Shown here: piece by piece, positions 10,652-21,871 of the stretch
How positions within the stretch are numbered: position 1 is the first letter of the stretch
How the letters are laid out: each line of letters opens with the position of its first letter
Source of the DNA: Magnaporthiopsis rhizophila
Taxonomy: Eukaryota > Ascomycota > Sordariomycetes > Magnaporthales > Magnaporthaceae
Assembly (NCBI GenBank): GCA_003049465.1
Contig: PYSS01000062.1
Span: 124,001 to 188,000 of the forward strand
Reading direction: 5' to 3'
Length of the DNA: 64,000 nt
Made by a program: the position numbers and the translations under genes
Notes under the pieces: generated by a model
Database searches by the model: none
Told to the model about the DNA's origin: nothing
What the model saw: the letters and a program-made list of their open reading frames with translations, nothing else

Positions 10652-13649
10652 ATGGCAGAAGATGTGTCGTGGCTCGCCCAGCTCAAGATGCTCGCTACCG
10701 AGATATCCGACACAATCCAAATCGCTTCTGGGGAAAAACGCATCAGGCCGTCCCACAGCTTCTACGCACTGGCACATGATATCATGGTTGGGCTTCGACT
10801 TGTCAATCAGTACCTAGATACTATGCCGGTTTACTGGATCCAGCCTGATATCGAAGATCTCTGCCATGCGCTTTTGCGGGATCTTCGAGGCATGACTATA
10901 GTAAGACGAGCCTCCTTTAAGACTTTGTTCCTTTCCTTTCTCCTATTATTCTCCTTCTTCCCCTATTTTTCCTTATTTTTATTTTCTTTTATTTCCCACA
11001 CCGCCTCCCTTTTCTCTTTCCTTTCCTATTCCCTACTTTCCCCTATTCCACTTTCTTTCCTATTTCACTAACATCGCACTGTCCACCTACCTAGCCACCT
11101 GAAAATCATTGGTCTCTACTTCACATTGGCAGACCCGAACCACCGCGGCTCGAAGCGAGTCTCTTGGCATTTTTCAAGGGCCGAAAGGCAGAGTCGCAGA
11201 AGATTAAAAGAATATGCGACGATCTGATAGCCAGGTTGACTCGAGGTGAAGATGACGACGATGCCGCGCGACTGCCTACAAGTGCGCTACAACGGCTTGA
11301 CGTCCTAGATATGTCGGCCTACTTCAACGAAGGTGCTTTTGATACCCTTCAGGTGGTCTGCCAGTGTCTCCCGCAGCTCGACGGGGAACCGGGCGACCCA
11401 GCGGAACTCAAGGTCTGGCACCGAGCGCGGCTATGCCTGAACGAAGCCGATGGTGACATCCGAGTACTTGTCTCGGGCCCCGAAGATGGCAGCTGGCAAG
11501 AGTTCTGCGTCAAAACGTATGTTTCACGTCTAGCACGATTTTTCACTCGAGCTAATCAGACGGTAGCCAGCCGGAAACTTCGGTTGACGACGATCACCAA
11601 CTGCTTGCCCACAGCTTGCTCTGCGACCTATTAAACAGGGAGCTTACAAACCGTCTCTTTTTAAAGTTCGTGAGAGATCGGGGCTTCGAGCTACTCCCCA
11701 GATCCGACCCTGTGCAGCAAATACTCGAGGCTGGCCTCGACGTCTCTCTTGCGGAGGTGCTTCGCAATTACGAGCTCAATCCGAAGGACAAGGTGTTGCT
11801 CGCTTACACCGTGGCGCGAGCCTACTGGCAATTGTAAGCTAATGCTTATATTCGTTAATCTTCCCTCCCGTTTCCCATTTTCCCGTAATCGTACAGGGCA
11901 AATACTAACATAAATCGCCACAGCTATGATTCGGCCTTGATGCGAACCAGATGGACGAGCGACGCACTTTTATTCATGCCCGAATCCGGCAGCGAGACAT
12001 TCAGGGGCCAACTACCCCTCTGCGCCTACCTATCGTTCCCTTTTGGGAATCCCGGAAACCTCTCCGAGGACATCTCACCAGACTATTTCCTAACACACCG
12101 GTGCCCCCGCATCTTCGACATAGGGGTCCTTCTCATCGAAATCGGGCTGGGAAAGCCCTTCCGGACACCAAGGAAGAAAGGTGACATCGTTGGACAGCGC
12201 AACACCCACCACAAGATTGCAAGGGACAAACTGGCGGAACTGAAAATGGAAACTTGGGACGGCTTCTCGAACAAGAAATTCTTTGACAAGGCGGTGGAGT
12301 TCTGCTTAGACCACAAGAACTTCATCAAGATCCCCAAGAATGAGTCCCGTAAGCTCGGGGCAGCGAGGGCAGCCCAGCCGTCGACTCGCGAAGCCCAGGG
12401 AGAGGGCACCCTGACCAGAAGAAAGATCTTTTACAACAATGTCGTTCTGCCACTTGGGTGGTTGGCTACCAAGGGATATAAAGCGAAATCTGGGGACATC
12501 ACCTATGTTAGCAAGAAGCGGGAGCCGCAACAGGGAGTGGCCAGCGTGGGCCGGCAGCCCAAGGAGGCCATGTTCCACAGCGAGATCGTTCCCAAGAAGT
12601 GGCTGGAGGACATCAAGAAGATCAGCGAGTCGGTAGAGCTAATGCGGCGAGACAAGAGAGTCAAGACCCCGGTCCGGGTTGCGATCCTGGATACGGGCCT
12701 CAACCTCAACAGCAAGCTGCCGGGCTTCAAGAGTGCGGAACAACTAAAGCGAGGCACGCATTGGATGGACTTTGTCGACCCTGAAACTTGCGGACTGACG
12801 GATGTTCATGGTCACGGCACGCTCATGGCACACGTGGTAATGCAATGCGCACCCGGCGCGGAGATTCTGGTGGCGCGGGTGGCCGAAAACACCAAGAAGC
12901 TAAAAGACAGCTTGGAAAATATACGGAGAGTAAGTGGCCCAACTTATATCGCTGCAAAGCCAGCCCGCGCCCGCTGACAAGTGACGGTTGAGTTTTTTTA
13001 GGCAATCCTCTGGGCCGGGGAGCCTGGCCGAGCCGATATAATTTTCATGTCCTTCGGCATCTCCCGCAAAGACGGTGGGGCGATAGAGCAGGCGATCGAG
13101 GCGGTCGAGCGGGGGAGGAAGGAGGACATCGTCTTTCTTGCCAGCGCCGGGAACTTGGACGTGGACGACGAGAGCTTCCCGGCGTGCCACCCCTCGGTGA
13201 TCGCGGTCTACGCAACCGACTGCCACGGGGAGCGCCTTCCCACGAGCCCAATGATCCCGGAGCAAAAGGCCTGGGTCCTGGGGACGTACGGCGACCCCCC
13301 GGCCTCGCTGCGGAGCAGTTTCGCTAGTCCGTATCCCGGCGTTTGCGAGGCGGGCTCGTCCGTCGCCACGGCCGTCATGGCGGGCATCAGCGCCACGATG
13401 CTCGCATACGCAGCTGTGCTCCCCTCGCTCGTAGACATGCCGTGCAGCCACGTGCTGAACCGACTCCGGACTACCAAAGGAATGGAGGCCCTTCTGTGCC
13501 GGCTGGCCCCGGAACCTAACCAGACGCTCCGAGCTGTCAAGCCCCCGGTCTTCTGGAAGAATAAGCCTGACAATGGGATGAGAATGTGCGTGCTTATTGA
13601 CAGCCAGTCCGAGGTGGAAAGGTTATATCCGAGACGTTCAGGTTTTTAA
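10652..13649 (+). CDS. Subtilisin-like (S8) serine protease with DUF7580-like N-terminus, HET-Q2-like
   Basis: Five exons joined in phase: 10652-10900, 11095-11516, 11567-11833, 11924-12929, 13002-13649. All introns are GT-AG, and CTAAC branch sites are clear in the first three. The product is 863 residues. The start sits in a good context (GCAGCCATGGC). Residues 1 to about 540 are helical and include YWQFYDSALM (about 310-320) and DIGVLLIEIGLG, resembling the DUF7580 region found in front of several fungal effector domains. The C-terminal S8 domain has all catalytic parts: Asp569 (ILDTG), His610 (HGHGT), Asn699 (SAGN) and Ser768 (GSSVATA). There is no signal peptide, so it is probably intracellular. 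In Podospora, a similar protease (HET-Q2) activates a neighbouring gasdermin by trimming its tail. A matching role for this gene is inferred from its divergent partner. Confidence 0.85.
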
Positions 13650-14324
13650 TTTTTGATTTCTTCACTGATTTCCCTTGTTTGCTATTCATTTTCTGTTTCC
13701 TTCCCTAGGTCTCGTCCGCTTTTTATATATACTTTTTTACTTCCTTTTTTATTTCCCTTCCTACTTCCTTTCCTATTTCCGTTTAAGCTGGGGAAAAAAA
13801 TCTTTGTGGGTTGCTCCGATTGCTAGCTGTGTATTAGCAATATATTTCATCAAAGAAATTGTTTCCCCGCGTTGCCCTACACCGGACAACGGCCACCTCG
13901 TACCCCAGCTTTTCCGTGCGAGCAAGAATCAGAATGGGAAGCATTGGAATCCGCGTCATGAAAATATCCATGCACGACTGTCCCGCCAATCATTTCCACT
14001 GAATGTGCCCAGATGCGGCATGTAGTGAGCGTGCGTCTGCGCCATGTATCCCGGCCCATCCAAGAATCAACGGCTAAAACCAGCTATATTACCCGAAAGA
14101 GACGGGATCGACCCAGGAAGGGCATATGAGGCGAGGAGAAAGATATCACAAAAGTAAAATTAAACCACCTGTTTTCAACCTGTTTCTATCTCGATTTCCA
14201 AGGCCAATCTTCAGGCTGCCAGGGTTTGGTGACGAGCAGAACCAGCGAACCTGGTGTACGCACTGATCAGCCCGGCCGAGACAATGAAGTCGGCAGAGAG
14301 ATCAGCAGCCAGGCGCAAAAGTGC
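13650..14324. other. Intergenic between convergent genes, no gene seen
   Basis: 3' flanks of the protease gene and of the small membrane-protein gene. A pyrimidine-rich stretch follows the protease stop (13650-13790). Short open frames here lack any recognisable feature. Confidence 0.6.
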
Positions 14325-14990
14325 TTATCCGAAGAATGTGACAGAGAGGCTTTCCATTGCGGGCAAGACTAGACCCTGCCAAACCAGCCGGCACAGGGCC
14401 GCCACGATGAATACTAGTCCCGCGGCAACTATCACCAGATAGAAGAGGCATGACAGCAACATGGGCCCTGCGGTCACCTCTCCGTCACAGACATCACCCA
14501 CTACAACAGCCGATTGCTCAGTCATCCTCAAGCCAGCAGGCGTGTCGTCAGCCTGATGGCGATGTTCGAGATCCAATGGTGAAGGGGATTGCGTTCTTGG
14601 GCCTCCTTCCTCTTCTGAGCGGTGATGATGGCAGGGAGCATATCGCACCGCCTGGGAGACAGTCTCGGGCTCGGGCTCGCGTCGCTCTTTCCACCTGTCC
14701 CGCGATATTCCCAGAATCGCGTAGTCGGCGGCATCGATGATTGGAGGGGCCGTCCGCCGTCGTTTCTGGCGCACGTCGACGCCGCCGTATTTCTCTTCAG
14801 CAATCCTCTGCCGGACCTTTGCAACGGCCAGCTGTTTTTGGTTTGATCCCTCTCGGCAGCTCCAGGCGTTAGTACGGCAACCTGGCTACGGCCATCTTGA
14901 CAACCGACTGACGGAGAGCGCCGTACTCACCATGCGATGCCGTCGACGCGCCTCGGCAGCGACGAGTGGGCTCTCGTCGTAGTGGCTCAT
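14325..14990 (-). CDS. Small single-pass membrane protein of unknown function
   Basis: Not a family I recognise. Two exons, 14990-14931 and 14831-14325, join in phase across a 99-nt intron (GTGAGT donor, GTACTAACG branch, CAG acceptor) to give 188 residues. The N-terminus is charged and Arg-rich (about residues 1-60, with RQKRRRTAPPIID). The middle is low in complexity. One strong hydrophobic segment lies near the end (LLSCLFYLVIVAAGLVFIVAAL, about 150-171). The N-terminal half, up to PIIDAADYAILG, looks well conserved in character. The middle could contain a further intron that I cannot place, because another frame there is also open for about 60 codons. Confidence 0.55.
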
Positions 14991-15860
14991 GGTGCGATGG
15001 GAAGACGACAAAGCCTGGATGTAGGTCGGTAGTTCTAGAAGGAGGATACCTAGGTAGGTAGATATCCAACGACGGGCAAGAGATAAAACGAAGAAATGCC
15101 GGGAGGATTGTGTGCATGCCTGATGCTGGGTAGGAATCGAGAGGCGACAGTTGCGACTTCCTAAACGGGACAGAAGGCGTACACTCTCGCAAACGATCTG
15201 CCCAATGCCCAACGTGCTGGACTCGGTCAACAGCACCGACCAGGAACTCCACGCCCGCAGTCCGCTGTCCGCTCGGCTGTGAATTTCATTGTAATAACTC
15301 CACTAGGAGCCAGCGAAGGTGGTCTCTCCGGTGACTACCCGCACACACGCACTCGCCGGAAATCCCGAGTCTGGAGCTGTGCAAAGTCCCTAACGCAGGG
15401 GAAAGAGAGAGGATAAAAAAGGAGCAAAACAAGGAAAGAGACAAAAGTCGATTCTCAGGCATGGTTTCAAACGGAGAAGCGGCATTTGCAGGGCCCAGCA
15501 AGAAAGTAAGGGGGTTCAGAAGAAGACATTCCACGCACCCGTCCCCTTGCGCACAACTCCCTATAGATGTCGAGAGCGTGCGTGGTGTTTCGAGACAGCC
15601 CAAGTAGATCTCGTCCATAGCATCGATAGGCTCAGCCTCTATACAACACTACTAAAATAATCCTCAGCGCTGAATGACGCTTTTGGTCGAGAGCCCGACG
15701 AAAGGAGCATAAAGGTCAGTGGTAATACAATGGGGCATATTTGCTTGCATGTCTATCTGCCCGTGTTTGCTCTATGACGCTATATTCCCCTTGACCGCGT
15801 CGGGACATGTCCTCCGAATTCACCGTCCCAGGTCCCCTCAAGGACACAAGACACAGAAGC
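14991..15860. other. Intergenic, no gene seen
   Basis: Upstream region of the small membrane-protein gene and 3' flank of the Rpt5 gene. A copy of the TACCTAGGTAGGTA motif lies at about 15047-15060. Short frames show no recognisable protein feature. Confidence 0.6.
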
Positions 15861-17499
15861 TTAGGCGTAAAAGTTGACAGTCTACAGACGCGGGTTAGCG
15901 CGTGACATCGAAACCGGAAAACGGATACAGACAAGCAGGGACAAAGACTTACATCCTTCTTCTTCGCCTGGACCTCGGCGATAGCATCAACATAGTGCTC
16001 GTGGCTGATCTTGTTCTTGCCCATCCGGAGAGCAATCATGCCGGCCTCGACGCAGACGGCCTTGAGCATGGCACCGCCAAACTCGTCCGTGCTGCGCGCG
16101 AGCTCGCTCCAGTTGACGCTGGGGTCGAAGCGCATCTTGCGACTGTGGATCTTAAGAATCTGCGCACGTGCCTCCTCGTTGGGCAGCGGAAACTCGATCT
16201 TGCGGTCCAGACGCCCCGAACGAAGCAGGGCAGGATCCAGTACGTCGATACGGTTCGTTGCCGCAAGGACCTTGATACGGTCGTCCGACGCGAATCCGTC
16301 CAGTTGGTTCAGCAGCTCCAACATGGTCCGCTGCACCTCACGGTCGCCGGACTTCTCGCTGTCAAACCGTTTCGTGCCCACGGCATCCAGCTCGTCGATG
16401 AAGATGATGGACGGAGCCTTCTCCTTGGCGAGTGCGAAACAGTCGCGGACAAGCTTGGCACCATCTCCGATAAACATCTGGACAAGCTGTGGACCGGCAA
16501 GTTTGAGGAACGTCGCATCTGTTTGTGCGGCGCATGCGCGGGCAAGGAGAGTCTTGCCCGTCCCGGGGGGACCGTACATCAGAGCACCTATCCGAAAGCA
16601 GATAATTAGAAACCTGTAAGGAACCCTGATGGCAATGGGCCGCTTTTAGATGTGGATTCGGGAGCCATCGGCGGCATGACAACTCACCCTTTGGCGCCTT
16701 GATGCCGATCTTCTTGAAGCGCTCCGCTTCCTTCATAGGCCAGACAATAGCCTCGACGAGCTCCTCTATTTGTTTGTCTAGCCCACCCACGTCGCTGTAC
16801 TTCTCCGTGGGCTTCTCATCCACCTCCATGGCCTTGACCCGACTGTCGTACTCGGCGGGGAGGGTGTCGAGGATCAGGTACGAGTCTTTATTAACGCCAA
16901 TAAGGTCACCTGGCTTGAGCGTCGCAGGATCGACAAGACCAATCAGCGGCAGGAAGATGGTCTGCCTCGTCGATGTCTTGATGACGGCTGACTTGCCCAC
17001 CCTCGTGGCATCCAGGTCGATGTTTGCGCCCTCCTCCGATGACTCTGCTGTGGGGTCAAGGTCGAGGAGCTCAACGACGTTTCCGACCAGGTAGGGCAGT
17101 TGGCTGGACAGGTGGACGGCGGCCGTTAGCAACTGCGAGCCTCTCGGACACCAGGCAGGACAGGCGGGAACATGCACAGACTTACCGGTTGTTAGCAATC
17201 TTCTCGAGGTTGTCCCGGATCTTCTCGTTCATCGTGCTTCTCTCGTGAGAGAGGCGCTGGTACTCGCTCTTCATGATCCTCGAGTCGTTCTCTAGCAACC
17301 GTTTGCGTGTCTGAATGTCCTGCGTGCTCAGGCTCAAGATCTCCTCGTCCAGGACCCCGTCCTCCTCCGGCTCGGCGTCCTTCATGTCGGCGTCGCCATC
17401 TCCAGCCTTCTTCTTGTCACCGCCATCCTTCTTATCCTTCTTGTCGTCCTTGTCGTCCTCCCGGCGGTCGAGGCCCTCGAGATCCTCCAGGGTCGCCAT
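15861..17499 (-). CDS. RPT5: 26S proteasome regulatory ATPase subunit Rpt5 (PSMC3/S6A)
   Basis: One of six AAA+ ATPases in the base of the 26S proteasome, which unfolds ubiquitinated substrates. Four exons join in phase: 17499-17186, 17103-16688, 16587-15953, 15881-15861, giving 461 residues. Visible parts: an acidic/Lys-rich N-terminus; a coiled coil (ILSLSTQDIQTRKRLLENDS, about 50-70 onward); an OB-type region (IFLPLIGLVDPATLKPGD); Walker A GPPGTGKT; Walker B IIFIDELDAV; sensor ATNR; and arginine fingers (LRSGRLDRKIEF). The last exon is only 21 nt and encodes TVNFYA, supplying the C-terminal hydrophobic-Tyr-X (FYA) motif that docks into the 20S core. If the last intron is retained, the frame stays open to about 15716 and the motif is lost. 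Confidence 0.96.
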
Positions 17500-18285
17500 G
17501 CTGTGCGGAACGTGTGGAGGGGTGCGGTGGCGGAAGGCGGGCGGAGTGCAGTGGCGGAAGAGCGGGCGGGAATTGAGACCGAAAAGCTAAATATTAATGC
17601 GCCGAGCGAGGATGCGTCGATACCGTCGGTCGCGCGGTCGGTAAGGAGGCTGCTGATGAGAAATACAATTCGAGGTGGACGCCGCCGGGTTTCCGCTCGC
17701 CTGCTAATTCGACCTGAAGTTAGCGGGACTGAGCTACAAGGCAGTCGAGGCGCGTAATCCAGCTCCAGGCTGGTGGGAGTGGCTGATGCTCTGCACTGTG
17801 TGGCTGCAGACAACCCCAACCCTGTGGCGCAAGCTCCCCGCGCAATTGGGTGCCTGTCGCCCGACATGAGAGCCAGCATGATAGGTCGCGATTCGAAGGG
17901 AGAGGATTGTCAGGAGAAGTACATATGAAACCTTTTAACTGTAGAAGCTCATGATTGAACGATCAAGACGCATTTCCTTGAGCCAACTGGGACTGGCAAA
18001 TGCGTGAAGAAAAAAACAGTGAAAACGCCACACGCTGCCCATGTCGCCTGAATCTCAAAACGGACGTGTACGCAAAGTGGTACATAGACGAACAGCAATG
18101 ATGCCCAGAGATGAGAGAAACTGATCCTGAGGAAAAAAAAAAAAAAAGAAAAAAAAAACATCGGTGTAAAACGAAAGCAGCGGACAAAAACTTCAAAACA
18201 CACGAGATTGAGACAACCCGAAGAAAAAGTGAATGCAATCCGATTGAACGCCGTTCCCATCCCTCCCGCCTCATAGCAACGCCCT
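17500..18285. other. Intergenic, no gene seen
   Basis: Promoter region of Rpt5 (near 17500-17760) and 3' flank of the next minus-strand gene. An A-rich low-complexity tract lies at about 18128-18160. Open frames here overlap and carry no recognised feature. Confidence 0.6.
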
Positions 18286-19065
18286 TTACTCATCATCGAG
18301 GATCCTGCTAGCCAGAAGGCCGAATATTGGGACCTCGAACCTACAGTATCACCCGAGATCTTGGTTAGCGTCACGAAACCCCAAACAGCATATCGTAGGT
18401 AGGGATCTCTTGTCTGCGCAGCCGTCAACGTACCTGTCAAGTGTATCTGCGTCGCGGTAAGCCTTGAGCGTGAGGAAGGCTATCAAGGCGAGGTCGCCGA
18501 TGAAGAACAGCCAGCTCAGGAAGCGCGACCACGAGAAGACGAGGTGGACGATGAAGACGACTGTGAAGAGCAGGCTCGACTGCCAGGCGTGGAACCGGAC
18601 GTAGTCGCTCTTGCGCTCGAGGATGAGCAGCAGGATGGCGCCCAGGGGCGGGAAGGCCAGGTACGCGAGGCACGCCTCGTAGTCGAGCCGGATGCCGAGG
18701 CTGGTATCGAACTCGCTCATGGCACCCTCGCGGTCGCCCCACGGCCCCGCGCTGAAGCCGCTGCCGGCAAAGTAACCGCCCTCCTGCCCCGCTCCCCCCG
18801 CCTGGCCGCTGCCGCCCATGGCCTGCTGGTAGTAGCTCGGGCTCGGGATGCCGCCGGACCATTGGCGCTGGGGCTGGGGGTGCTGTAGAGGCGGCGACGA
18901 GGCGGCGCTGTCGTTGCGCTGGTTGTTGTAGTTGTTGTTGTTGGCCCCGGGGCCGCCACCCGCCCGTAGGGGTGACCACGGCCTCCTCTCCAGCGACGTG
19001 CGCGGCGAATCGACTGGCGATCGCGTGTGCTCGGGCGGGGAGGACTGGTAAGGCGCGAAGTCCAT
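18286..19065 (-). CDS. DUF4870/Tic20-like small membrane protein
   Basis: Two exons, 19065-18434 and 18340-18286, join in phase across a 93-nt intron (GTACGT donor, GCTAAC branch, TAG acceptor) and give 228 residues. The first 115 residues are Pro/Ser/Gly/Asn-rich and probably disordered. The conserved part (about 120-228) starts SLGIRLDYEACLAYL and holds three predicted membrane helices (about 131-149, 162-179, 183-200). It includes RFHAWQSSLL and AYRDADTLDRF and ends SRILDDE. RFHAWQS-type loops are a mark of the DUF4870/UPF0132 membrane family. The cellular role is not known; location in an internal membrane is inferred. Confidence 0.75.
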
Positions 19066-19866
19066 AGCTATAGTATCGACGACGGCGAGTGTCGATTGGA
19101 TCGATCTAGGATGGGCTAGGTAGGTGGCGATGATCCCTTATCGCGTCGCGGGAATGTCTCGGGTTGCCCGAGCCACGAGAGGGGCGATGGGGCGTCTGCT
19201 CTGCAGCTTGCGATGGCTTCAGAAGTGGAAATGGGCAGGTACCTAGGCCGGCAGGTCTGGCCTGCGTGCTGCTCAGCGGTCGGATGGCGGAAGGTGTTTC
19301 GCGATTCACTTTGTCGACGCGATCAGAGAGACTTGGGGAATTGCTCCTGGACGTTGGCGATGAGGCCAGGCTCGGCACCTAGGTGGGCAGCTAGATTGAC
19401 AGGTGAGGCAGACACCAGGCACAGTCGTCATTCGGTCGGGTTGAATTATGGCACACACACCTGGGCGGAGCCGCTGCCGCTGTACCCATTCAGGAGGCCA
19501 GAGCTCACAGCTTGTTGCAGGGTCCATGCTCCACCCATTTCACCAACGCAGGGGCTCCCCAGATTCCAAATCAGGAACCGTTCGCATGGAACTTGTCTTC
19601 TGCCAGCCAGTTTATCCCGCCATCATGGGGGCAAGCTGCACGCTTAAATGGGTATCCCAACCCAACTCGAGCCTTGATCCCGCCTTCCATCTGGAGATCT
19701 GTGTTCCTTGATACGTACCGCCTGGTAGGAATCCAGACATATACAGGGATTCGTAGCAACCTACGAATGCGAACCCAATCATGCACGCTAAAAAGTACTA
19801 CAACCGAGCTTTTGGCTGTATATCAAGCTAGGTAGAGCCACACACATCATACAAAAATCAGCCCTG
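19066..19866. other. Intergenic, no gene seen
   Basis: Promoter side of the DUF4870-like gene and 3' flank of the uL10m gene. Two short copies of the CCTAGG-centred motif occur near 19237-19246 and 19377-19384. No supported coding feature. Confidence 0.55.
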
Positions 19867-20937
19867 TTACTCGCCTTCCTTCTTGGTCTCCTCCGGACCT
19901 TTAGCCTCATCCTCCAGCATCGTCCTCCTACCCTCGAGAGCAAACCAGACGCTCTTGCCGGTGCCCTCTAGCGCTGACGTGAGGCCGAGGCCGGCGTTCT
20001 GGAGCATGTGCACCAGCTGGGCGCGCAGCCCGTCGCGGCCTCCCTCGATGCTGCCGACCCACCTGACGCCGTCGTTGTCGAACACGCGGTCCTCGATGCG
20101 ACCCCCAACCAGAAGCAGCTTGTGGAGCGCGCTTTGAGTCGTTAGGTCGTAGTAGCCGGGGCTCTTCTTGCGCGTCGGTGCGGGGTACGCCGGCGGGCTG
20201 GGGGCCAGGACCGACAGCGCCGCGGCCAGGTGCGCGGGCGACACGGCCGGGAACGTCAGGAGCGCCACGGGGCCCACGAGCAGGGGCCCGAGCTGGCCGT
20301 ACATGGAGTCCGCGGGGAGGCTGTCCACGTCCACGGCCGAGACCTGCTTGTACACGGCCATGGAGAGGTCGTGCGTATACCCGCCCTTGAGCACCGCCTC
20401 GGTCGCCGTGCCCGAGACCGGGCCCTTGGGGTCGAAGAACTCGACAATCTTGAGGGCCTGGTCAAATATGCGAGTCCTGACCACCTGCAGCTTGATGTAC
20501 TCCGTGATGTCAACGGGGGCGGGGCCGCCATCCACAGCTGGCGGGGCGGGGACGTTGGCCAGCGCCATCCTCAGCTCACGGCGGACGGCGGCCCATTCTT
20601 GTGAGGTCAGGTTGTTATGCTGGAAGACGAGCGTGAGGGGTGTCGACCTGAGCATCGCCGTGTATGCGCGAAGCAGCTGGGATTTGCGGGTATCAGGACG
20701 GCGGGCGCTCGGAGGCTGTGTTGGAGGCACATAGTCGGCCGGCAGCTGCAGCCCCGCTACATTGCGCAACCAGGCGGCAGTGGCATATTTTCTCCTTGCT
20801 GGAGCAACCAGGTCTGGCGGGTCTGGTGCGACTGCGCCGAGGATGGGGGTGATGAGGCGTCGCTGGGATCGTGTTGAATGTTGCGTCTGTTGTATGAGGG
20901 AGGCCGCAGCCTTTGGGCACTGCAGCCGCGGCGGCAT
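19867..20937 (-). CDS. MRPL11: Mitochondrial large ribosomal subunit protein uL10m (54S L11)
   Basis: A single-exon 356-residue protein. The N-terminus is Arg/Ser/Gln-rich with few acidic residues (a mitochondrial targeting signal). It is followed by KSQLLRAYTAMLRSTPLTLV and FQHNNLTSQEWAAVRREL, the uL10 signature region that in bacteria binds 23S rRNA and carries the L7/L12 stalk. Later segments (GPVALLTFP; KLLLVGGRIEDRVFD) match the rest of the fold. The tail is Lys/Glu-rich. It functions in the mitochondrial ribosome stalk. A telomere-like box lies about 200 nt upstream of the start, an element common in ribosomal-protein promoters. Confidence 0.88.
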   Translation of the reverse strand: MPPRLQCPKAAASLIQQTQHSTRSQRRLITPILGAVAPDPPDLVAPARRKYATAAWLRNVAGLQLPADYVPPTQPPSARRPDTRKSQLLRAYTAMLRSTPLTLVFQHNNLTSQEWAAVRRELRMALANVPAPPAVDGGPAPVDITEYIKLQVVRTRIFDQALKIVEFFDPKGPVSGTATEAVLKGGYTHDLSMAVYKQVSAVDVDSLPADSMYGQLGPLLVGPVALLTFPAVSPAHLAAALSVLAPSPPAYPAPTRKKSPGYYDLTTQSALHKLLLVGGRIEDRVFDNDGVRWVGSIEGGRDGLRAQLVHMLQNAGLGLTSALEGTGKSVWFALEGRRTMLEDEAKGPEETKKEGE

Positions 20938-21871
20938 CCTGGAGCGAGAGAAAAGCCGGCGTCAATGGGCCGTCCGGAGCCTCAGCCTCCACGTCGCGAC
21001 GGTATAAAGGGCGGCTTATGTGAAGTGGGGGTGAATATCTGGCCCTCGATCTTCGGTGGTGGGTTCGGCGTGAAGCCAAAAATTCGGATACCATCACGGC
21101 CCCAGCAGGACCGAGTGTGCACAGGCCGCTCTGCGGCTAACCCTAACCCTTGAGTCGACCATCTCGCCGCCGAAGTGTGACGAGGGATGTCGTCGAGCAA
21201 CTACTCAAGCACAACAGTTCGGTAAGCAGTTAAGATTTGATAGTATGGGATGTTGTTAGGCCATGAACTTCTGGAGCAGGGGCCGGTCATATCGTTCTTG
21301 GTGTTTTGACTGATGTTCCGTCTCCCAAATATGTGTTGCCACCACCCGTGATACGCATTATCAGCCACAATAGCATGTTATGTTTATGGTAAGAGTCTTG
21401 AGAAAGAAAAAAAAAAAATACAGCGACGGCACACACAAACAGGCACACGTCAACGACAAGAAATAAACCAAGTCGCAAGTGTGCCTGTGAGCGGAAATAG
21501 ATCGGGAGACAAGCATGAAAACGAGAACATGTCATAAGAGACCATGCTACTACATTTCCATTGCCTCGAAGCGTCGTATGAATTCGTGTTACTCATCCCG
21601 GAATGCCATAGCATCACAGAAATCCTTAGGACCCATGATCCTAACTAAGCTTAGATTGGAGCGTGCTACGCCACATTCTAAACTTGCGAATCCTTTTCCA
21701 TTTTCCCATCACCGACGCCAATAAAGAAAGGGAAGTCAGCTAGGGTACATAGTTTCAAACAGGCGTCCACCAGAATCCAGTTGTCTCGGCCCGCCATTCC
21801 ATTCAAACTTCCCCCGTGCGCCCAAGTCCTTACGTCCGCGAGACAGCGCCGCGGCCAAGCCCTCGAGAGTC
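20938..21871. other. Intergenic between uL10m and tRNA ligase, no gene seen
   Basis: Promoter of the uL10m gene (minus strand) and 3' flank of the tRNA ligase gene. It contains a telobox-like CTAACCCTAACCCT (21137-21150) and an A-run near 21408-21420. No supported reading frame. Confidence 0.6.
21137..21150. promoter_or_regulatory. Telobox-like element upstream of uL10m
   Basis: CTAACCCTAACCCT, two telomere-like units about 200 nt upstream of the mitoribosomal uL10m start. Telobox sequences are known in promoters of translation-related genes and are bound by Myb-type telomere factors in fungi and plants. Function here is inferred from sequence and position. Confidence 0.45.

Noticed and set aside
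6328..13649. An NLR (NACHT or NB-ARC) gene in the recognition-type cluster
   Set aside because: No P-loop or Walker B motif is present in either the zinc-finger protein or the subtilisin protein, so neither is an NLR as it stands.
21137..21150. Interstitial telomere or chromosome end
   Set aside because: Only two repeat units, within normal gene-rich DNA and upstream of a ribosomal-protein gene; a promoter telobox is the better reading.
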